64,000 nt of DNA from Ferdinandcohnia sp036962685 (GCF_036962685.1 NZ_JBALOP010000025.1:62001-126000), one strand, 5' to 3'. Numbered from the stretch's first letter, positions 8,553 through 17,808 are shown. Translations and numbers: made by a program. Notes: generated by a model from the letters alone, not told the origin.

Positions 8553-9737
8553 ATGAAATTAGCAAACAGAGTAGCAGCATTAACACCTTCTTCAACACTT
8601 GCCATCACTGCAAAAGCAAAAGAATTGAAGGCTGCTGGCCATGATGTAATTGGACTTGGTGCAGGTGAACCGGATTTCAATACACCTGATTATATAATCG
8701 AGTCAGCCGTAAAAGCAATGAAGGAAGGACACACTAAATATACACCTTCTGCTGGATTACCTGCTTTAAAACAATCAATTTGTAAAAAGCTGTTGAATGA
8801 CCAACAAATAGAGTATAAGGCAAATGAAGTTATTGTTGGTTCTGGTGCAAAATTTGTGTTATACGCGTTATTCCAAGTTCTCCTAAATAAAGATGATGAA
8901 GTTATTATTCCAACACCTTACTGGGTAAGCTATCCTGAACAAGTTAAGCTTGCAGAAGGTGTACCTGTATATGTAGAAGGTAAAGAAGAAAATAATTTTA
9001 AAGTGACTATTGAACAGCTTGAAGCTGCAATCACAGATAAAACGGTCGCATTAATATTAAATTCACCAAGTAACCCAACTGGTATGCTTTATTCAAAAGA
9101 GGAATTACAAGCTATTGGGGAACTATGTGTGAAGCATAATGTTTGGATTGTATCAGATGAAATTTATGAAAAGCTTGTGTATTTCGGGGCCACACATACA
9201 TCGATTGCACAAGTAAGTGAAGAAGTGAAGGCAAAAACAATCATTATCAATGGTCTGTCGAAATCACATTCAATGACAGGTTGGAGAATTGGGTATGCCG
9301 CAGGTCCACAGGAAATTATCAAAAGCATGACAGATCTTTCAAGTCATAGTATTTCAAATCCAACTTCAATCGCACAATATGCAGCCCTTGCAGCTTACGA
9401 AGGCAATCAAGAGCCAGTTGAAACAATGAGACAGGCATTTGAACAGCGTTTAGACGTGATTTATGATAAATTAGTAAACATACCTGGTATGTCATGTATT
9501 AAGCCACAAGGGGCATTTTATCTATTCCCAAATGCTAAAAAGTGTGCTGAATTGACTGGATATAACAATGTCGATGATTTTGCTAAGGCGTTATTAGAGG
9601 AAGCACTCGTTGCAGTCGTTCCAGGGTCTGGCTTTGGAGCGCCAGAAAATATGCGCTTATCATATGCAACATCATTAGACCAATTAGAAGAAGCAATCAA
9701 ACGTATTCATACATTTGTTGAAGAAAAAAGGAAATAA
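8553..9737 (+). CDS. aspB: Aspartate aminotransferase (class Ib)
   Basis: A 394-residue PLP enzyme that interconverts aspartate and oxaloacetate with glutamate. It shows the fold-type I signatures GLGAGEPDFNTP near residue 36, TPYWVSYPEQ near 121, LNSPSNPTG near 168, and the PLP lysine Lys237 in GLSKSHSMTGWRIGY. The pairing of aspB with downstream asnS is the same as in B. subtilis and suggests supply of aspartate for asparagine-related steps. The ribosome site is GGAGGG. Confidence 0.93.
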   Translation: MKLANRVAALTPSSTLAITAKAKELKAAGHDVIGLGAGEPDFNTPDYIIESAVKAMKEGHTKYTPSAGLPALKQSICKKLLNDQQIEYKANEVIVGSGAKFVLYALFQVLLNKDDEVIIPTPYWVSYPEQVKLAEGVPVYVEGKEENNFKVTIEQLEAAITDKTVALILNSPSNPTGMLYSKEELQAIGELCVKHNVWIVSDEIYEKLVYFGATHTSIAQVSEEVKAKTIIINGLSKSHSMTGWRIGYAAGPQEIIKSMTDLSSHSISNPTSIAQYAALAAYEGNQEPVETMRQAFEQRLDVIYDKLVNIPGMSCIKPQGAFYLFPNAKKCAELTGYNNVDDFAKALLEEALVAVVPGSGFGAPENMRLSYATSLDQLEEAIKRIHTFVEEKRK

Positions 9738-9786
9738 ATGTGATCCGATGGGGACGGTTCAGATTGAGCAGTCCTCGTTCTATTTC

Positions 9787-9815
9787 TTGCTTCGTTATGA
9801 CAAGAAATGTATAAT
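9787..9815 (+). promoter_or_regulatory. Sigma-A promoter for asnS
   Basis: TTGCTT (9787-9792), 17 bases, TATAAT (9810-9815). Transcription should start near 9822, giving asnS a leader of about 210 nt that is almost wholly made of repeat B copy 1. Confidence 0.7.
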
Positions 9816-9840
9816 GAAGTAGGTATTTATACATAAGTTT

Positions 9841-10014
9841 TAACTTTATTCAAACTTTGTCTGAATAAAGTTAAAGCCTTCGGCGGATGCCACGATTTTT
9901 CNNNNNNNNNNNNNNNNNNNNNNNNNNNNNNNNNNNNNNNNNNNNNGTCTTTGTGACCCACCTCGTGTGGGCCTAAAAAAATCGGGCGCAAATACGCCGA
10001 GGCGCATTTGATTG
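9841..10014 (+). repeat. Repeat family B, copy 1 (asnS leader)
   Basis: Begins with a 12-bp hairpin (TAACTTTATTCA at 9841-9852 with TGAATAAAGTTA at 9862-9873). The conserved GCCTTCGGCGGATGCCAC follows, then one arm of a stem (CGATTTTT 9893-9900 with AAAAATCG 9977-9984). It ends in the near-palindrome AAATACGCC-GA-GGCGCATTT, 6 nt before the asnS ribosome site. A 45-N gap sits inside. Related copies are at 39731 and 53789. Confidence 0.8.
9902..9946. other. Run of 45 undetermined bases
   Basis: Assembly gap inside repeat B copy 1. In copy 3 the matching interval, between the conserved arm and the module beginning GTCTTTGTGACCCA, is about 61 bases long. The true gap length here may therefore differ from 45. 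Confidence 0.99.
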
Positions 10015-10032
10015 ATTTTTGGAGGGACAATA

Positions 10033-11325
10033 GTGAAAACAACTATTTCAGAGGTTAATAAATATGTAGGTGAAGAGGTTATAATCGGTGCTTGGTTAGC
10101 GAATAAACGCTCAAGCGGAAAGATTGCCTTTTTACAGCTTCGTGATGGGACAGGCTTTATCCAGGGTGTCGTTGTAAAGGCGGAAGTGGATGAAGATGTA
10201 TTCCTGAAAGCAAAATCAATTACACAAGAAACATCTTTATATGTTACGGGTGTTGTAAGGGAAGATGAAAGATCACCGTTTGGATATGAGCTTACGGTCA
10301 CGAATATAGAAGTTATTCATGAGTCTGTCGATTATCCAATAACTCCAAAAGAGCATGGTACTGAGTTCTTAATGGACCATCGCCATTTATGGCTTCGTTC
10401 AAAAAGACAGCATGCCGTTATGAAAGTCCGTAATGAAATCATTCGTGCAACATACGAATTTTTCAATGATCATGGATTTGTAAAGGTTGATCCACCAATT
10501 TTAACAGGAAGTGCTCCTGAAGGAACAACCGAGCTTTTCCATACAAAATACTTTGACGAAGATGCATTTTTATCTCAAAGTGGACAGTTACACTTGGAAG
10601 CTGCAGCAATGGCTTTAGGAAAAGTGTTCTCTTTTGGTCCAACATTCCGTGCAGAAAAATCGAAAACAAGACGTCATTTAATTGAATTTTGGATGATTGA
10701 ACCAGAAATGGCTTTTACTGAACATGAAGAAAGCTTAAAAGTACAAGAGGAATATGTTTCTCACCTTGTACAATCTGTTTTGAAGAATTGTGAATTAGAA
10801 TTAAAAACCTTAGGTCGAGATGTTTCTAAGCTTGAAAATATAAAAGCACCGTTTCCACGCATTTCTTACGATGATGCCATCACATTCTTAAATGAAAAAG
10901 GCTTTGATGACATTAAGTGGGGCGATGATTTTGGTGCTCCGCATGAAACGGCGATTGCAGAAAGCTATGACAAACCAGTATTTATTACAAATTATCCGAA
11001 AGATATTAAATCATTCTATATGCAACCAGCACCAGACCGCGATGATGTAGTTTTATGTGCTGACTTAATTGCTCCTGAAGGCTATGGTGAGATCATTGGT
11101 GGGTCTGAAAGAATTCATGACTACGACCTATTAAAACAGCAGCTTGAAGCGCATGGCCTAACGAGTGGCGCATATGAATGGTATTTGGAATTACGTAAAT
11201 ACGGTTCCGTTCCACATTCAGGCTTTGGATTAGGGCTAGAAAGAACAGTTGCATGGATTAGTGGCGTTGAACATGTACGTGAAACAATTCCATTCCCACG
11301 TCTACTTAACCGTCTATATCCATAG
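10033..11325 (+). CDS. asnS: Asparaginyl-tRNA synthetase
   Basis: Charges tRNA-Asn with asparagine. The 430-residue class IIb synthetase has an N-terminal OB-fold anticodon domain (about 15-100, LRDGTGFIQGVV). The catalytic core includes motif 2 (FRAEKSKTRRHL near 210), MIEPEMAF near 222 and motif 3 (GFGLGLERTVAW near 397). GTG 10033 is chosen because GGAGGG sits 6 nt upstream and the protein then starts MKTTISEV like its homologues. Transcription appears to run through a repeat B leader; no T-box is visible, although part of the leader is unsequenced. Repeat A copy 2 follows the stop codon without a gap. Confidence 0.97.
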   Translation: MKTTISEVNKYVGEEVIIGAWLANKRSSGKIAFLQLRDGTGFIQGVVVKAEVDEDVFLKAKSITQETSLYVTGVVREDERSPFGYELTVTNIEVIHESVDYPITPKEHGTEFLMDHRHLWLRSKRQHAVMKVRNEIIRATYEFFNDHGFVKVDPPILTGSAPEGTTELFHTKYFDEDAFLSQSGQLHLEAAAMALGKVFSFGPTFRAEKSKTRRHLIEFWMIEPEMAFTEHEESLKVQEEYVSHLVQSVLKNCELELKTLGRDVSKLENIKAPFPRISYDDAITFLNEKGFDDIKWGDDFGAPHETAIAESYDKPVFITNYPKDIKSFYMQPAPDRDDVVLCADLIAPEGYGEIIGGSERIHDYDLLKQQLEAHGLTSGAYEWYLELRKYGSVPHSGFGLGLERTVAWISGVEHVRETIPFPRLLNRLYP

Positions 11326-11450
11326 AAAAGCGCAAGGCACCCGCCTATCGACGACAAGCATAAGACGAGCGCTGACAGAAGGTGCATTTTACCTTCCGAA
11401 GCGATTGGCTTATGACCTCTAGCCGATGGTGCCTGGAGCTAGACATAAAA
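11326..11450 (+). repeat. Repeat family A, copy 2
   Basis: Begins at the base after the asnS stop (AAAAGCGCAAGGCACC) and ends GGAGCTAGACATAAA. GGCACC near the 5' end pairs with GGTGCC near the 3' end, and AGAAGGT with ACCTTC forms the inner stem. An intrinsic terminator follows about 10 nt later. This is the same arrangement as at panD. Confidence 0.85.
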
Positions 11451-11458
11451 CAACGATA

Positions 11459-11487
11459 GGGACTTTCCTAATAGGAAAGTCTCTTTC
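11459..11487 (+). terminator. Intrinsic terminator of asnS
   Basis: GGGACTTTCC and GGAAAGTCTC pair around TAATA, followed by TTTC. It lies after repeat A copy 2 and upstream of dnaD. Confidence 0.8.
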
Positions 11488-11575
11488 ATTTATGGGCAAA
11501 CATCAAGCCAAATATTTCTTTATACCCCTATTTTTTGGTCTCATGGTATACTAGGTGAAGAAGAGGTGTTTATAC

Positions 11576-12286
11576 ATGAAAATGGATAAATTAGTTGATT
11601 TATTCGAACAAGGCAGTATTTCAATTCCGAAAATGTTAATGTCCTCGTATCGACAGCTACAGTTAAATGAAGAGGAAATGATGGTCCTATTCCATATCTT
11701 AACCTTTATGGACAGTGGAAATTTCTTTCCCACACCAATTGAAATCTCAAATCGCATGACAATTACAGAAGAAAAATGTATGGAAATTCTACGTCAGCTC
11801 ATTCAACGTGGATATTTAGAAATAAATGAAGGAAACGACGAAAATCGAATTATCTACGAAAAATACTCAATACGGCCATTATGGGAGAAAATGCTTCAGC
11901 ATTTCGTTCAACAAAACTTAAACGAAGAAAAAGAACACGAGAAGCAGCAAGAAAAAGACTTATATAGCATTTTTGAACAAGAATTTGGACGCCCACTCTC
12001 ACCCTTTGAATGTGAATCATTAGCGATGTGGTTCGACCAAGATCACCACGATCCAACAATCATAAAAGCAGCTTTACGTGAGGCTGTCATGTCTGGAAAA
12101 CTTAATTTCCGTTATATCGACCGAATCCTATTTGAATGGAAAAAGAACGGCATCCGCACGATTGAACAAGCCCAAAACCATTCCCAAAAGTTTCGCCAAT
12201 ATCAACATAAGCAAAAACAAACGGAGCAAGCGCAACAAGGAAATTATAAACGGACCATTCCATTTTATAATTGGTTAGAAAATTAA
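11576..12286 (+). CDS. dnaD: DNA replication initiation protein DnaD
   Basis: Remodels DNA and helps load the helicase at oriC and at restarting forks, with DnaB and DnaI, in low-GC Gram-positives. The 236-residue protein has an N-terminal winged-helix oligomerisation domain (about 1-100) and a C-terminal DDBH2 domain with the family motif FEQEFGRPLSPFE near 130 and FRYIDRILFEWKKNG near 182. It ends PFYNWLEN as DnaD proteins do. ATG 11576 is preferred because AAGAGGTG lies 9 nt upstream. It is followed 15 nt later by nth, as in B. subtilis. Confidence 0.95.
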   Translation: MKMDKLVDLFEQGSISIPKMLMSSYRQLQLNEEEMMVLFHILTFMDSGNFFPTPIEISNRMTITEEKCMEILRQLIQRGYLEINEGNDENRIIYEKYSIRPLWEKMLQHFVQQNLNEEKEHEKQQEKDLYSIFEQEFGRPLSPFECESLAMWFDQDHHDPTIIKAALREAVMSGKLNFRYIDRILFEWKKNGIRTIEQAQNHSQKFRQYQHKQKQTEQAQQGNYKRTIPFYNWLEN

Positions 12287-12301
12287 AATAGGTGATAAAT
12301 A

Positions 12302-12961
12302 ATGCTAAACAAACAACAAATACGTTTTTGTCTTGACACAATGGGGGAAATGTTCCCTGATGCCCATTGTGAGCTAAATCATAAAAATCCGTTTGAATTA
12401 GTGATTGCTGTTGCATTATCCGCTCAATGTACAGACGCATTGGTAAATAAAGTAACGGCCTCTCTTTTTGAAAAATACAAAACCCCTGAAGATTATTTGG
12501 CGGTTTCACTTGAAGAACTTCAAAATGATATTCGTTCCATCGGTCTTTATCGAAATAAGGCCAAAAATATACGTAACTTATGTCAAATGTTAATTGAAGA
12601 CTATGGAGGAATCCTGCCACAAGACCGTGATGAATTAACAAAATTCCCGGGAGTTGGTAGAAAAACGGCAAATGTGGTTGTCTCAGTTGCATTTGGAATT
12701 CCTGCTATTGCAGTGGATACACATGTAGAAAGAGTCAGCAAGAGACTAGGGTTTTGTAGATGGAAGGACTCTGTTTTAGAGGTCGAGAAGACTTTGATGA
12801 AAAAAGTCCCTGAGGAAGAATGGTCTCCAACGCATCATCGGATGATCTTTTTTGGAAGATACCATTGTAAAGCTCAAAATCCCCAATGTGAAATTTGTCC
12901 GCTCCTTGATGTTTGTAGGGAAGGGAAAAAGCGTATGAAGGGGAAAGAGAAGGTTGGATAA
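12302..12961 (+). CDS. nth: Endonuclease III (DNA glycosylase/AP lyase)
   Basis: Removes oxidised pyrimidines and cleaves abasic sites in base excision repair. The 219-residue protein contains the helix-hairpin-helix FPGVGRKTANVV with the catalytic Lys121, and the catalytic Asp139 in VDTHVERV. The C-terminal 4Fe-4S cysteine set follows C-x6-C-x2-C-x5-C near residues 187-203. All key residues are present. The end overlaps ypoC by 8 nt, which suggests coupled translation. Confidence 0.97.
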   Translation: MLNKQQIRFCLDTMGEMFPDAHCELNHKNPFELVIAVALSAQCTDALVNKVTASLFEKYKTPEDYLAVSLEELQNDIRSIGLYRNKAKNIRNLCQMLIEDYGGILPQDRDELTKFPGVGRKTANVVVSVAFGIPAIAVDTHVERVSKRLGFCRWKDSVLEVEKTLMKKVPEEEWSPTHHRMIFFGRYHCKAQNPQCEICPLLDVCREGKKRMKGKEKVG

Positions 12962-13307
12962 TGAAAAAATCATATCTGCAATCAAGGAGAAATGGGATGC
13001 TCGTAACGAACATTTAACGCTCCTTTTCAGAAACAGAGATAAAGCAGCCATAGTGGACCCAATGGAAGAAGCTATTGATGACTTTTTAACCCTATTATTT
13101 TTAACGAATGGAAAAATAACACCGGATAAAAACTTGCTCCAAGAGAGCATCAAAGGCTTAAATTATAAACCGATAAATCTAGAAGAACGTTTTTCGTTTA
13201 TTTTAAAGAAGCCAAATCAGTATCACTCATTCATTCAATTAAATGAACTTTATCAAGAAGTATTAAAGCTTTATGCAAAACTGAAAATCCTTTCGTATAA
13301 AAAATAA
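12954..13307 (+). CDS. ypoC: YpoC-like protein
   Basis: A 117-residue protein of unknown function starting at TTG inside the end of nth. It is rich in charged residues and has a short motif-like segment EAIDDFLTLLFLTNG near 38-52. In B. subtilis ypoC lies between nth and ponA, and this gene takes that place. The name follows from position and general character rather than from a diagnostic motif. It ends at a bidirectional terminator shared with ponA. Confidence 0.7.
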   Translation: MDNEKIISAIKEKWDARNEHLTLLFRNRDKAAIVDPMEEAIDDFLTLLFLTNGKITPDKNLLQESIKGLNYKPINLEERFSFILKKPNQYHSFIQLNELYQEVLKLYAKLKILSYKK

Positions 13308-13332
13308 CGCACAGTCAACTGTGCGTTATTTT
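13304..13332. terminator. Bidirectional terminator, ypoC / ponA
   Basis: AACGCACAG and CTGTGCGTT pair around TCAA. T-rich tracts flank both sides when read in the matching direction (ATTTTTG forward, ATTTTTT reverse). It separates convergent ypoC and ponA. Confidence 0.88.
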
Positions 13333-13337
13333 TGTTC

Positions 13338-15914
13338 TTATTGTCGATCACCGTTGCTAGGTGGGAGAGGAGGGAAGATTGGTACACCACCATCACCTTC
13401 TCCAGTTCCTTCACCATTTCCTTCACCATTTCCTTCACCATTTCCTTCACCGTCAGTACCTCCACCGTTTTCGCCGCCATTGCCGTTTCCATTCCCATTC
13501 CCGTTACCTGGATTTACAGGAGGTAGTGGAATTTCAATTTCTTCTTCTGGCGGTTCAGGTATTTCAGTCGTATTTGTAGCAGGGTCACTGCGTTTTTCAG
13601 GATTTTCATCATTTACTGCTGTTACAGTGAATTTGTATATAGCACCTGGTATTGCTTCGGTTACCGTATAGGTTAGTTCTTTCGTTGTTGTCAGAACTTT
13701 TGCAGGGCCTTCGTCAATTGATACACTAACCTCAAAGCTATTTCCTTCAATTTCACCTTCGGCGTATGCCCAAGTTAAATTGATTTGATTCGTTACTTGG
13801 TCATACATCACATCAAGGTTCGATGGAGCATTTAACTTATCGTATTTATCAGACACCTCAGTTGGCTCTGTACCTTTTATGAAATATTCATAGACAATTT
13901 CTTCTTTTGGTGTAAATTCGCTTGGAAGCTTCGCAGGATCAGAACCTTTTTCGACACCGACCTTAACAACTGTTTTAGGCATTACGAAATCCTCTGCTTC
14001 CTTTCCTTCAGAAAGTTTCGTAATGATGTTGCTGAATAATTTTAGTGCTAAGCTTTGTTCAGCAGGCATAACTGGATCTTTGTTACTGCTATATCCCGTC
14101 CAAATGGAAACTGTGTAGCTTGGTGTGTAGCCACTATACCAAATGTCTGGAACGCCGCCAGCAGGAATATTATAGTCTTTAATCTCTTTTGCAGTGTAAT
14201 TTGTTGTGCCTGTTTTACCGGCAATTTGTAACCCCGAAACATCGTATCTTCGTCCAGAACCAAAATCCATTACCGATTTCAACATGTCGGTAAGCATGAA
14301 AGCTGTTGCTTCAGACATTGCTTTCTCAGGCTCAGGTGCAAGAACAACTTCTCGATTATCCGGAAAGACAATTTTATTCACTGCATGCGGTTTTATAAAG
14401 TTTCCTTGGTTACCGAATGCTGCATAAGCACCAGCCATTTCAATAGGAGAAATACCACTTGACGTTCCACCAATTGAATATGCTTCATTAATTCTTCCTT
14501 CAAATGAAATTCCAAGCCCATTAGCAAATTCCGTTGCTTTTTCCACTCCAACCTCTTGGAATGTTTTAAGTGCAGGAATGTTCCTTGAATGAGCTAAAGC
14601 AACTCTTGCTGTAATTTGTCCCATATATTTTCTATCATGATTGTTGATAGGGGTTTTGTTTTTATCCGAATAAGTGTATGGCTCATCCTTAATTTGATGG
14701 TAGGTTGACCACTTTAAATATTCAATCGCAGGACCATAATCTAAAATCGGCTTAATTGTTGAACCAGGTTGGTTATCGGATTCAAGCGCAAAGTTTCTGC
14801 GTGTATTTTGTGCTTGATTTCTTCCACCACCAATTGCTCTAATTTCACCTGTTTTCGTATCTACAATGGCGATACCTGCCTGAAATTGATCATCCGGAAA
14901 TTGAATATCTGGATTTTCATTAGCTAATAATGAATCTACATGTGCTTGTGCCTCAGGATCAAAAGTTGTATAAATCTTCACCCCAGCATTATACACATCG
15001 ATATCACTATATTCTTTAAGCTCAAGTTTTATTTGGTCCATGAAAGAATCGATTGGATGTGATTGTTCTGTTGATTCCACGAGTGTAGATTGAATTGGAA
15101 CCTTTTTAGCTGTATCAGCTTGTTCTTTCGTTATGAATTCATGTCTAACCATTAGGTTTAAGACGACATTTCGACGGTTTTCTGCTTTCTCAGGGTTGAC
15201 AAAAGGGTTATAGATTCCTGGGTTTTGTCCAAGCCCTGCTATAAAAGCAGCTTCGTGAAGCTCGAGTTCATCCAGTGGTTTACCAAAATATAATTCGGCT
15301 GCTTTGGCAACACCATATGTGTTACCGACACCGTAATATATTTTATTTAAATACATCTCAAGAATTTCATCTTTTGAGTATTTACGTTCTAATTGAAAAG
15401 CAAGCCATAGCTCCTGCGCTTTTCTTGTGAGCTTTTTTTGCCCCTCCTCAAAAAAGGAATTCTTAATAACTTGCTGTGAAATGGTACTTGCACCTTCTGC
15501 ACCAAATCCATTGGTGATATTTGCGACAACAGCCCCACCAAGGCGGATAACATCTAGGCCGTGGTGTTCATAAAAACGTGCATCTTCAACAGCTATTACG
15601 GCATTTTTTAAATTCTCAGGTATTTGATTAAGAGGGACATGAGTCCGTTTTTCCGCTCCGAATTCATATATTTTATTTCCATTCATATCGTAAACCTTAG
15701 AAGAAAGTGGGTCCTTCAGTAGGGATTCATCCAATTTTGGAGCGCCACTTGCCATAACGAAGAATGTAGTAGCACCGGCTACCATACCAATAATTCCAAT
15801 TAATAGGATCACTAATAAGATTCGTTTAAATATTGAACCCTTTGATTTTTTTCTCTTTTTATTCTTTTGATTTGCATGTCGACGTGCTTCACGTGATTGA
15901 TATTTTTCAGACAT
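13338..15914 (-). CDS. ponA: Class A penicillin-binding protein 1 (PonA)
   Basis: Polymerises and cross-links peptidoglycan at the membrane. The 858-residue protein has a basic N-terminus and one membrane segment (about 30-52). The GT51 glycosyltransferase domain has EDARFYEHHG near 90, STISQQVIKN near 125 and RKYSKDEILEMYLN. The transpeptidase domain has Ser385 in STIK, SRN, and Lys567 in KTGT. A fibronectin type III-like module lies at about 715-800, followed by a Gly/Asn/Glu-rich tail with a 12-bp DNA repeat. All catalytic residues are present. recU lies upstream on the same strand, as in B. subtilis. GpsB, which acts with PBP1 in Bacillus, is also in this window. Confidence 0.95.
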   Translation of the reverse strand: MSEKYQSREARRHANQKNKKRKKSKGSIFKRILLVILLIGIIGMVAGATTFFVMASGAPKLDESLLKDPLSSKVYDMNGNKIYEFGAEKRTHVPLNQIPENLKNAVIAVEDARFYEHHGLDVIRLGGAVVANITNGFGAEGASTISQQVIKNSFFEEGQKKLTRKAQELWLAFQLERKYSKDEILEMYLNKIYYGVGNTYGVAKAAELYFGKPLDELELHEAAFIAGLGQNPGIYNPFVNPEKAENRRNVVLNLMVRHEFITKEQADTAKKVPIQSTLVESTEQSHPIDSFMDQIKLELKEYSDIDVYNAGVKIYTTFDPEAQAHVDSLLANENPDIQFPDDQFQAGIAIVDTKTGEIRAIGGGRNQAQNTRRNFALESDNQPGSTIKPILDYGPAIEYLKWSTYHQIKDEPYTYSDKNKTPINNHDRKYMGQITARVALAHSRNIPALKTFQEVGVEKATEFANGLGISFEGRINEAYSIGGTSSGISPIEMAGAYAAFGNQGNFIKPHAVNKIVFPDNREVVLAPEPEKAMSEATAFMLTDMLKSVMDFGSGRRYDVSGLQIAGKTGTTNYTAKEIKDYNIPAGGVPDIWYSGYTPSYTVSIWTGYSSNKDPVMPAEQSLALKLFSNIITKLSEGKEAEDFVMPKTVVKVGVEKGSDPAKLPSEFTPKEEIVYEYFIKGTEPTEVSDKYDKLNAPSNLDVMYDQVTNQINLTWAYAEGEIEGNSFEVSVSIDEGPAKVLTTTKELTYTVTEAIPGAIYKFTVTAVNDENPEKRSDPATNTTEIPEPPEEEIEIPLPPVNPGNGNGNGNGNGGENGGGTDGEGNGEGNGEGNGEGTGEGDGGVPIFPPLPPSNGDRQ
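13408..13451. repeat. 12-bp tandem repeat in the ponA tail
   Basis: Three full and one partial copy of CCTTCACCATTT (plus strand), coding for repeated GEGN in the disordered tail of PonA. The copies are identical and in frame, so slippage would change tail length without breaking the reading frame. Confidence 0.85.
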
Positions 15915-16002
15915 ACTTAGTTCCTGCCTTTCAATACTTTCCTACTATATGACGTATTTTAGTTAGGATAGGTTTCATTCTTAGCATAATTTGCTATTCT
16001 GG

Positions 16003-16602
16003 TTAAAAGTAAAGCTTGTCAATAACCTTAATATAATCAATTCTCGGACGATAGCCAATAGCTAATTGATGGCCAACCGTTTCGACCTCTTGTTTCGTAA
16101 TTGATTTTCTACCATTTTTATTTTTTCGTTCCCAAAAGGTCAAAAGATGTTTTGCATCAAGTAAATAAATTTCATCAAATGTTGTAAAGCGTAAGATCAC
16201 AAAGCAAATCCCATCCTGTTTTAAACAATCGGACATATGCTTGATTTGGTGGTCGTGAAAATTTTGGAGTGGGAAGGAGGTTTTGTTTTTTGTTTCCTTC
16301 GCCTCAAAATCAATATAACGGCCTTTGTATATGCCATTATAGTCCGTAGTCGATGCTTGTTTAAAATAGGCTTCCTTTATTACTGCAGCACTTCGTTTTG
16401 GGTAATCTACATTTACGATTTGTACAGGTGTTGGTTTTTTATGAATAACGGCGATTTCCTGTTCTAAATAATATTGATTCGTTTCATTGAGATCTTCCTC
16501 TAATGTCATTCCACGATTCCCATATATTCTTTGCTTGAGATGTGGTTTGTTTTTTACCTGCTGGGGCTTATATAATTTCCCATTCGGATAACGAAACTCC
16601 AT
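16003..16602 (-). CDS. recU: Holliday junction resolvase RecU
   Basis: Cleaves four-way DNA junctions during recombination and chromosome segregation. The 199-residue protein has the family hallmarks: NRGMTLEEDLN near 30, the nuclease core TTDYNGIYKGRYIDFEAKET near 83-102 with the catalytic D/E/K set, and NFHDHQIKHM near 113. It is of normal length for Bacillus RecU. It lies upstream of ponA on the minus strand with an 88-nt gap, the conserved recU-ponA arrangement. Confidence 0.96.
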   Translation of the reverse strand: MEFRYPNGKLYKPQQVKNKPHLKQRIYGNRGMTLEEDLNETNQYYLEQEIAVIHKKPTPVQIVNVDYPKRSAAVIKEAYFKQASTTDYNGIYKGRYIDFEAKETKNKTSFPLQNFHDHQIKHMSDCLKQDGICFVILRFTTFDEIYLLDAKHLLTFWERKNKNGRKSITKQEVETVGHQLAIGYRPRIDYIKVIDKLYF

Positions 16603-16626
16603 TCTCCCATCCCCCTTAAGACAACT

Positions 16627-16632
16627 ATTATA
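16627..16632 (-). promoter_or_regulatory. -10 element for recU-ponA
   Basis: On the minus strand TATAAT preceded by TGG (an extended -10), about 25 nt before the recU start. No good -35 is seen at 17 nt, so recognition would rest on the extended -10. Confidence 0.5.
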
Positions 16633-16788
16633 CCAAAAATGTAGGTTAAATAGTTTAACGAATTTTAAACAGTTGGTAATAGGCTACAGAGTAACATTCA
16701 CTATACCATACTATTCGGCGTAAAATATACTTTTGAGGGCGTGCAGACCGATTGGTTGGATACACTAAGAAAGAAGAGGTGTACATGT

Positions 16789-17808
16789 ATGAGCGACGTT
16801 ACTAAAATAGAAAAAATGGTAAATGAACGGCGAAACCGGGAAATTCAATTCACAATAGAGGAAAAAGAACTTTATAATGAGATTGAGTCAAAAACGGTAA
16901 AGAGAAACCTTGATAATATTTCACGTACCAAAGCCTATACAAGCTTCTATCGACGGCATAATGAGATTAGGTGGTCATTTTTAGCAAGTCAGGTATCAAG
17001 GAATGCTGGCTGGAATATGACGGATCTTGAAGGAGAGTGGTTTTCGAAGGTACTCAGCAAAAAAGAGAGAAACGTTCTGTTCCATACTTATGAACGGGCA
17101 AACTGGCTTATTTTTTCCGATGCCTATCCACAACTCCTAGTATACGAATATTCAAAGAGGCAGGGGAAGCCACTCTTTCACTTACTAAAAATGTTTTCGG
17201 TATCCCGATTTATTGAAGTAGAATGGGAGTATTACTGGAGGCATCGAGAAGGAAATCGGTTAGTAACCGCTCAAATCATCAATGAACAAAATATCATCCA
17301 AAAACCAGTGATTGAGCACCCATTTTATCGAAAAAAGGTATTTCAACGATTTTTTTACAATATCCAGGATTTTTTTCACTTTAGTTCTGTCATTTTTCCA
17401 ACACTCGAGGGAAGATTATTCGGTTTTTCTGTTCAGCAATTTACGAAGCTTGATGAAAGAATAAAACTCGGTAAAAAGCTAGCATCCCTGTTATTTCATG
17501 TCGATTATTATGATCGTTTTATCAGATTTTCAAACGAAGTTGAGCATACTGGCTCAAGATTTGATTATGAACGATATGTTGCGGAAAGAAGATTTCGCAA
17601 TACCCCATTTTTACGCACTACATATCCAATAATTAAGCATAACAGAGATCAAACCCCTGATTGGTATAATGGAAAAGTAAAAGAAAAGTGGTTTAACGAA
17701 ATCAAGCTTTGTGACCAATTTGAGCTTACAAATTGGTTCTTAAAAAAGCAAAAGCAAATGCAAGCGGGTATTTTAATAGAGGAATTATTACGAAAAAACA
17801 AAGGCTGA
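16789..17808 (+). CDS. yppC: YppC family protein (DUF2515)
   Basis: A 339-residue protein of unknown function that takes the place of B. subtilis yppC, divergent from recU. It is rich in aromatic and charged residues with conserved-looking stretches NISRTKAYTSFYRRHNEIRW near 40-60 and LVYEYSKRQGKPLFHLLK near 117. It has no signal peptide, membrane segment or recognisable nucleotide site. ATG 16789 is preferred over upstream starts because AAGAGGTG precedes it by about 8 nt. Family assignment is from memory of DUF2515. Confidence 0.8.
   Translation: MSDVTKIEKMVNERRNREIQFTIEEKELYNEIESKTVKRNLDNISRTKAYTSFYRRHNEIRWSFLASQVSRNAGWNMTDLEGEWFSKVLSKKERNVLFHTYERANWLIFSDAYPQLLVYEYSKRQGKPLFHLLKMFSVSRFIEVEWEYYWRHREGNRLVTAQIINEQNIIQKPVIEHPFYRKKVFQRFFYNIQDFFHFSSVIFPTLEGRLFGFSVQQFTKLDERIKLGKKLASLLFHVDYYDRFIRFSNEVEHTGSRFDYERYVAERRFRNTPFLRTTYPIIKHNRDQTPDWYNGKVKEKWFNEIKLCDQFELTNWFLKKQKQMQAGILIEELLRKNKG

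Noticed and set aside
10012..10032. TTG start 21 nt upstream of asnS
   Set aside because: It lies before the ribosome site GGAGGG and adds residues not seen in AsnRS. GTG 10033 fits better.
13321..13671. Open frames on the plus strand over the ponA tail
   Set aside because: They are Pro/Ser-rich shadows of the repeated Gly/Asn/Glu-coding sequence on the minus strand, with no ribosome site.
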